From Bacillota bacterium (GTDB taxonomy: Bacteria; Bacillota; Clostridia; Clostridiales; Clostridiaceae), in assembly GCA_023427705.1 (NCBI GenBank), contig JAEZAL010000127.1, positions 1 to 5,885 on the forward strand: a DNA stretch of 5,885 nt, read 5' to 3'. Of this stretch, positions 4,846 through 5,885 are shown in pieces. Under the pieces are notes generated by a model that had not been told where the DNA came from, made no database searches, and saw only the letters and a list, made by a program, of their open reading frames with translations. Every line of letters begins with the position of its first letter. Within the stretch, counting starts at the first letter, position 1. A program made the translations under genes and the position numbers.

Positions 4846-5399
4846 TACCATATGTCCTTTTTAGTTGTTGAAATGCAGGTTGCCCCACTTTTTAATGTTT
4901 CTAATACATCAACTTTTTCAGATATTAATCCACCCGATATTAAAGGCTTGTCCAACGTTGCAGAAATTTCTCTAATTATCTTAAACAGTAATCCTGGCAG
5001 AATTTCAACAGCGTCACATTCTTTTACTAAATGATTTTTCATATTTTCCTTAGATAAGCTATCCATCATAAAAATTCTTTGAATAACTATAAATCCAAGT
5101 TTTTTTGCATTCCTTAATACCTGTGGTTTTATACTAATTATTCCTTTAAAACTTGTGTTTTCTTTAATGAATTTTAAAGCATATTCATTACTGGAAAGTC
5201 CTTCTACTAAATCAACATGTATAATACCTATTTTTTTGCTTTCTGATATCTTTTTGCTTATTGACTTCATATTAAGTATATTCCCAAATAAAACAAATAT
5301 AACATTTAAATCACTTTTTAATGCTGCATCAAGATCACTTTCATCTTTTACAGCTGCTACCACTGGATTTTCTTCTAATATATCTTTAAATGTATTCAT
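4839..5399 (-). CDS. glpP: Glycerol uptake operon antiterminator (G3P-responsive)
   Basis: GlpP proteins bind glycerol 3-phosphate and the leader RNA of glp transcripts, allowing read-through of a terminator and stabilising mRNA. The product has 186 residues, close to the family size, and folds as a TIM-barrel-like domain. Family motifs in order: NPVVAAVKD (11-19), VIFVLFGNILN (33-43), HVDLVEGLSS (61-70), GIISIKPQ (86-93), VIQRIFMMDSLS (105-116), VEILPGL (131-137), LISGGLIS (153-160) and GATCISTTKKDIW (172-184). The ATG at 5399 is preferred: AAGGA at 5415-5411 is 11 nt upstream, whereas an in-frame GTG at 5408 lies only 2 nt from it. It is first in the glp gene order, has its own strong promoter and a cre-like site, and its final codons overlap a possible antiterminator for glpFK. 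Confidence 0.93.
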   Translation of the reverse strand: MNTFKDILEENPVVAAVKDESDLDAALKSDLNVIFVLFGNILNMKSISKKISESKKIGIIHVDLVEGLSSNEYALKFIKENTSFKGIISIKPQVLRNAKKLGFIVIQRIFMMDSLSKENMKNHLVKECDAVEILPGLLFKIIREISATLDKPLISGGLISEKVDVLETLKSGATCISTTKKDIWYM

Positions 5400-5427
5400 T
5401 GCTATCACTATCCTTAAAGCTATATTT

Positions 5428-5441
5428 TGTAATCATTTACA
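5428..5441 (-). promoter_or_regulatory. Candidate CcpA-binding cre site in the glpP 5' region
   Basis: Minus-strand TGTAAATGATTACA matches the cre consensus TGWAANCGNTNWCA at every defined position but one (T for the central C). It lies just downstream of the predicted transcription start (about 5445), a position where CcpA would block transcription. Repression of glycerol genes by preferred sugars is common in Firmicutes. It is also a simple dyad, so another regulator is possible. Confidence 0.5.
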
Positions 5442-5451
5442 GCACATTATT

Positions 5452-5481
5452 ATTCTAACACTCTATATTCTTACCTGTCAA
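5452..5481 (-). promoter_or_regulatory. Strong sigma-A promoter of glpP
   Basis: On the minus strand a perfect -35 TTGACA (5481-5476), an 18-bp spacer and TAGAAT (5457-5452, 5 of 6 match). The predicted start is near 5445, giving a leader of about 45 nt before the glpP ATG. Confidence 0.8.
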
Positions 5482-5764
5482 TTACATTTATGGTTCATAT
5501 TTCTACATATTTTATTTATTGTTAAATTTTATACAAATTTAAAATAGCTACAATGAACTTTTTATATATATTTTTTTAGTACAATAATTTAATTATTTAA
5601 AATAACTTGTTTTTAATATACTTTTATACTAAAAAATATAGTACTAAAATCTGATTTAATATATCTTTAACAAATCATATGAAATTTTATATAAAAGTTT
5701 TTTAATTCCTAGCTTATTATTACTCAAATATATAGGTTTATAGGGTAGCAAGATTTTGTATTAA
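5482..5764. other. AT-rich intergenic region without a supported gene
   Basis: The stretch between the glpP promoter and the upstream membrane protein gene is extremely AT-rich and has no ORF with a ribosome site. It contains an imperfect inverted repeat (TATATTTTTTTAGTA at 5567-5581 against TACTAAAAAATATA at 5627-5640) and a short direct repeat TACTAAAA (5627-5634 and 5642-5649). I see no clear GC-stemmed terminator for the upstream gene. Confidence 0.6.
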
Positions 5765-5885
5765 TTATAATATTCCAAAGAAAGAAAGTATTATCCCTAA
5801 AATAAATGTAGTTAATATAAGTACTACAGGGCTAACCCTTTTATTCTTTAATAAATAATACATTAGAAATGTATATCCTAATGGT
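5765..5885 (-). CDS. C-terminal end of a membrane protein, probably mannose-family PTS IID subunit (partial)
   Basis: Minus-strand codons from the window edge to TAA at 5765-5767 give 39 residues: PLGYTFLMYYLLKNKRVSP, then VVLILTTFILGIILSFFGIL. The arrangement is a hydrophobic helix, a short basic hairpin KNKRVSP, a second helix, and a stop right after GIL. It resembles the C-terminus of EIID subunits of mannose/fructose/sorbose-type phosphotransferase systems, which translocate sugars together with EIIC. The match is from pattern memory over a short hydrophobic stretch; another polytopic membrane protein is possible. The start and most of the gene lie beyond the window. Confidence 0.5.
   Translation of the reverse strand, partial: PLGYTFLMYYLLKNKRVSPVVLILTTFILGIILSFFGIL

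Noticed and set aside
5155..5547. Plus-strand open frame of 130 codons over glpP and its promoter
   Set aside because: It is antisense to glpP and runs through the promoter and cre region; its composition is that of a shadow frame in AT-rich DNA.
5567..5649. Insertion-sequence ends or a large hairpin upstream of glpP
   Set aside because: The arms are almost pure A/T with an indel and enclose nothing coding; such pairing is expected by chance in this composition.

Overview
The base composition is strongly AT-rich. Genes carry good Shine-Dalgarno sequences (AGGAGG, AAGGAG, GGGGAG), start codons are mostly ATG, and there are many intrinsic terminators. With a clostridial-type glpP-glpF-glpK cluster and a sporulation-type GerMN protein, this points to a Bacillota genome, most likely Clostridium in the strict sense. 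I cannot fix the species from the sequence alone.

Layout, left half (1-2390): a patchwork of small accessory genes and debris. It begins with the C-terminal two thirds of an IS1595-family (ISXO2-like) transposase broken by in-frame stops. Next is a small two-helix membrane protein with a C-terminal CPFC/CPYC zinc ribbon, with its own promoter. Then comes a membrane-anchored GerMN-domain protein without an ATG start, convergent with the last 36 codons of an N-acetylmuramoyl-L-alanine amidase on the minus strand; the two share a bidirectional terminator. The amidase fragment is cut off by a second, near-identical copy of the 3' end of the zinc-ribbon gene, so GerMN and the amidase stub lie between 117-bp direct repeats. 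A 42-nt perfect palindrome separates this from a 101-residue three-helix membrane protein of unknown function on the minus strand.

Layout, right half (2386-5885): an orderly glycerol-uptake unit on the minus strand, in transcription order glpP (G3P-responsive antiterminator), glpF (glycerol facilitator), glpK (glycerol kinase), closed by a strong intrinsic terminator. GlpF lets glycerol in, GlpK traps it as glycerol-3-phosphate, and GlpP senses that product and should permit read-through into glpFK. A terminator hairpin lies between glpP and glpF. The last codons of glpP are complementary to its left arm, so an alternative antiterminator can be drawn. A strong promoter and a cre-like site precede glpP. 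Upstream lies an AT-rich gap and then the C-terminal 40 codons of a membrane protein resembling a mannose-family PTS IID subunit.

Nothing here is convincingly a new multi-gene system. The best leads are the glpP-overlapping attenuator, the GlpK regulatory loop that lacks both known control sites, and the repeat-flanked, partly decayed GerMN/amidase segment.
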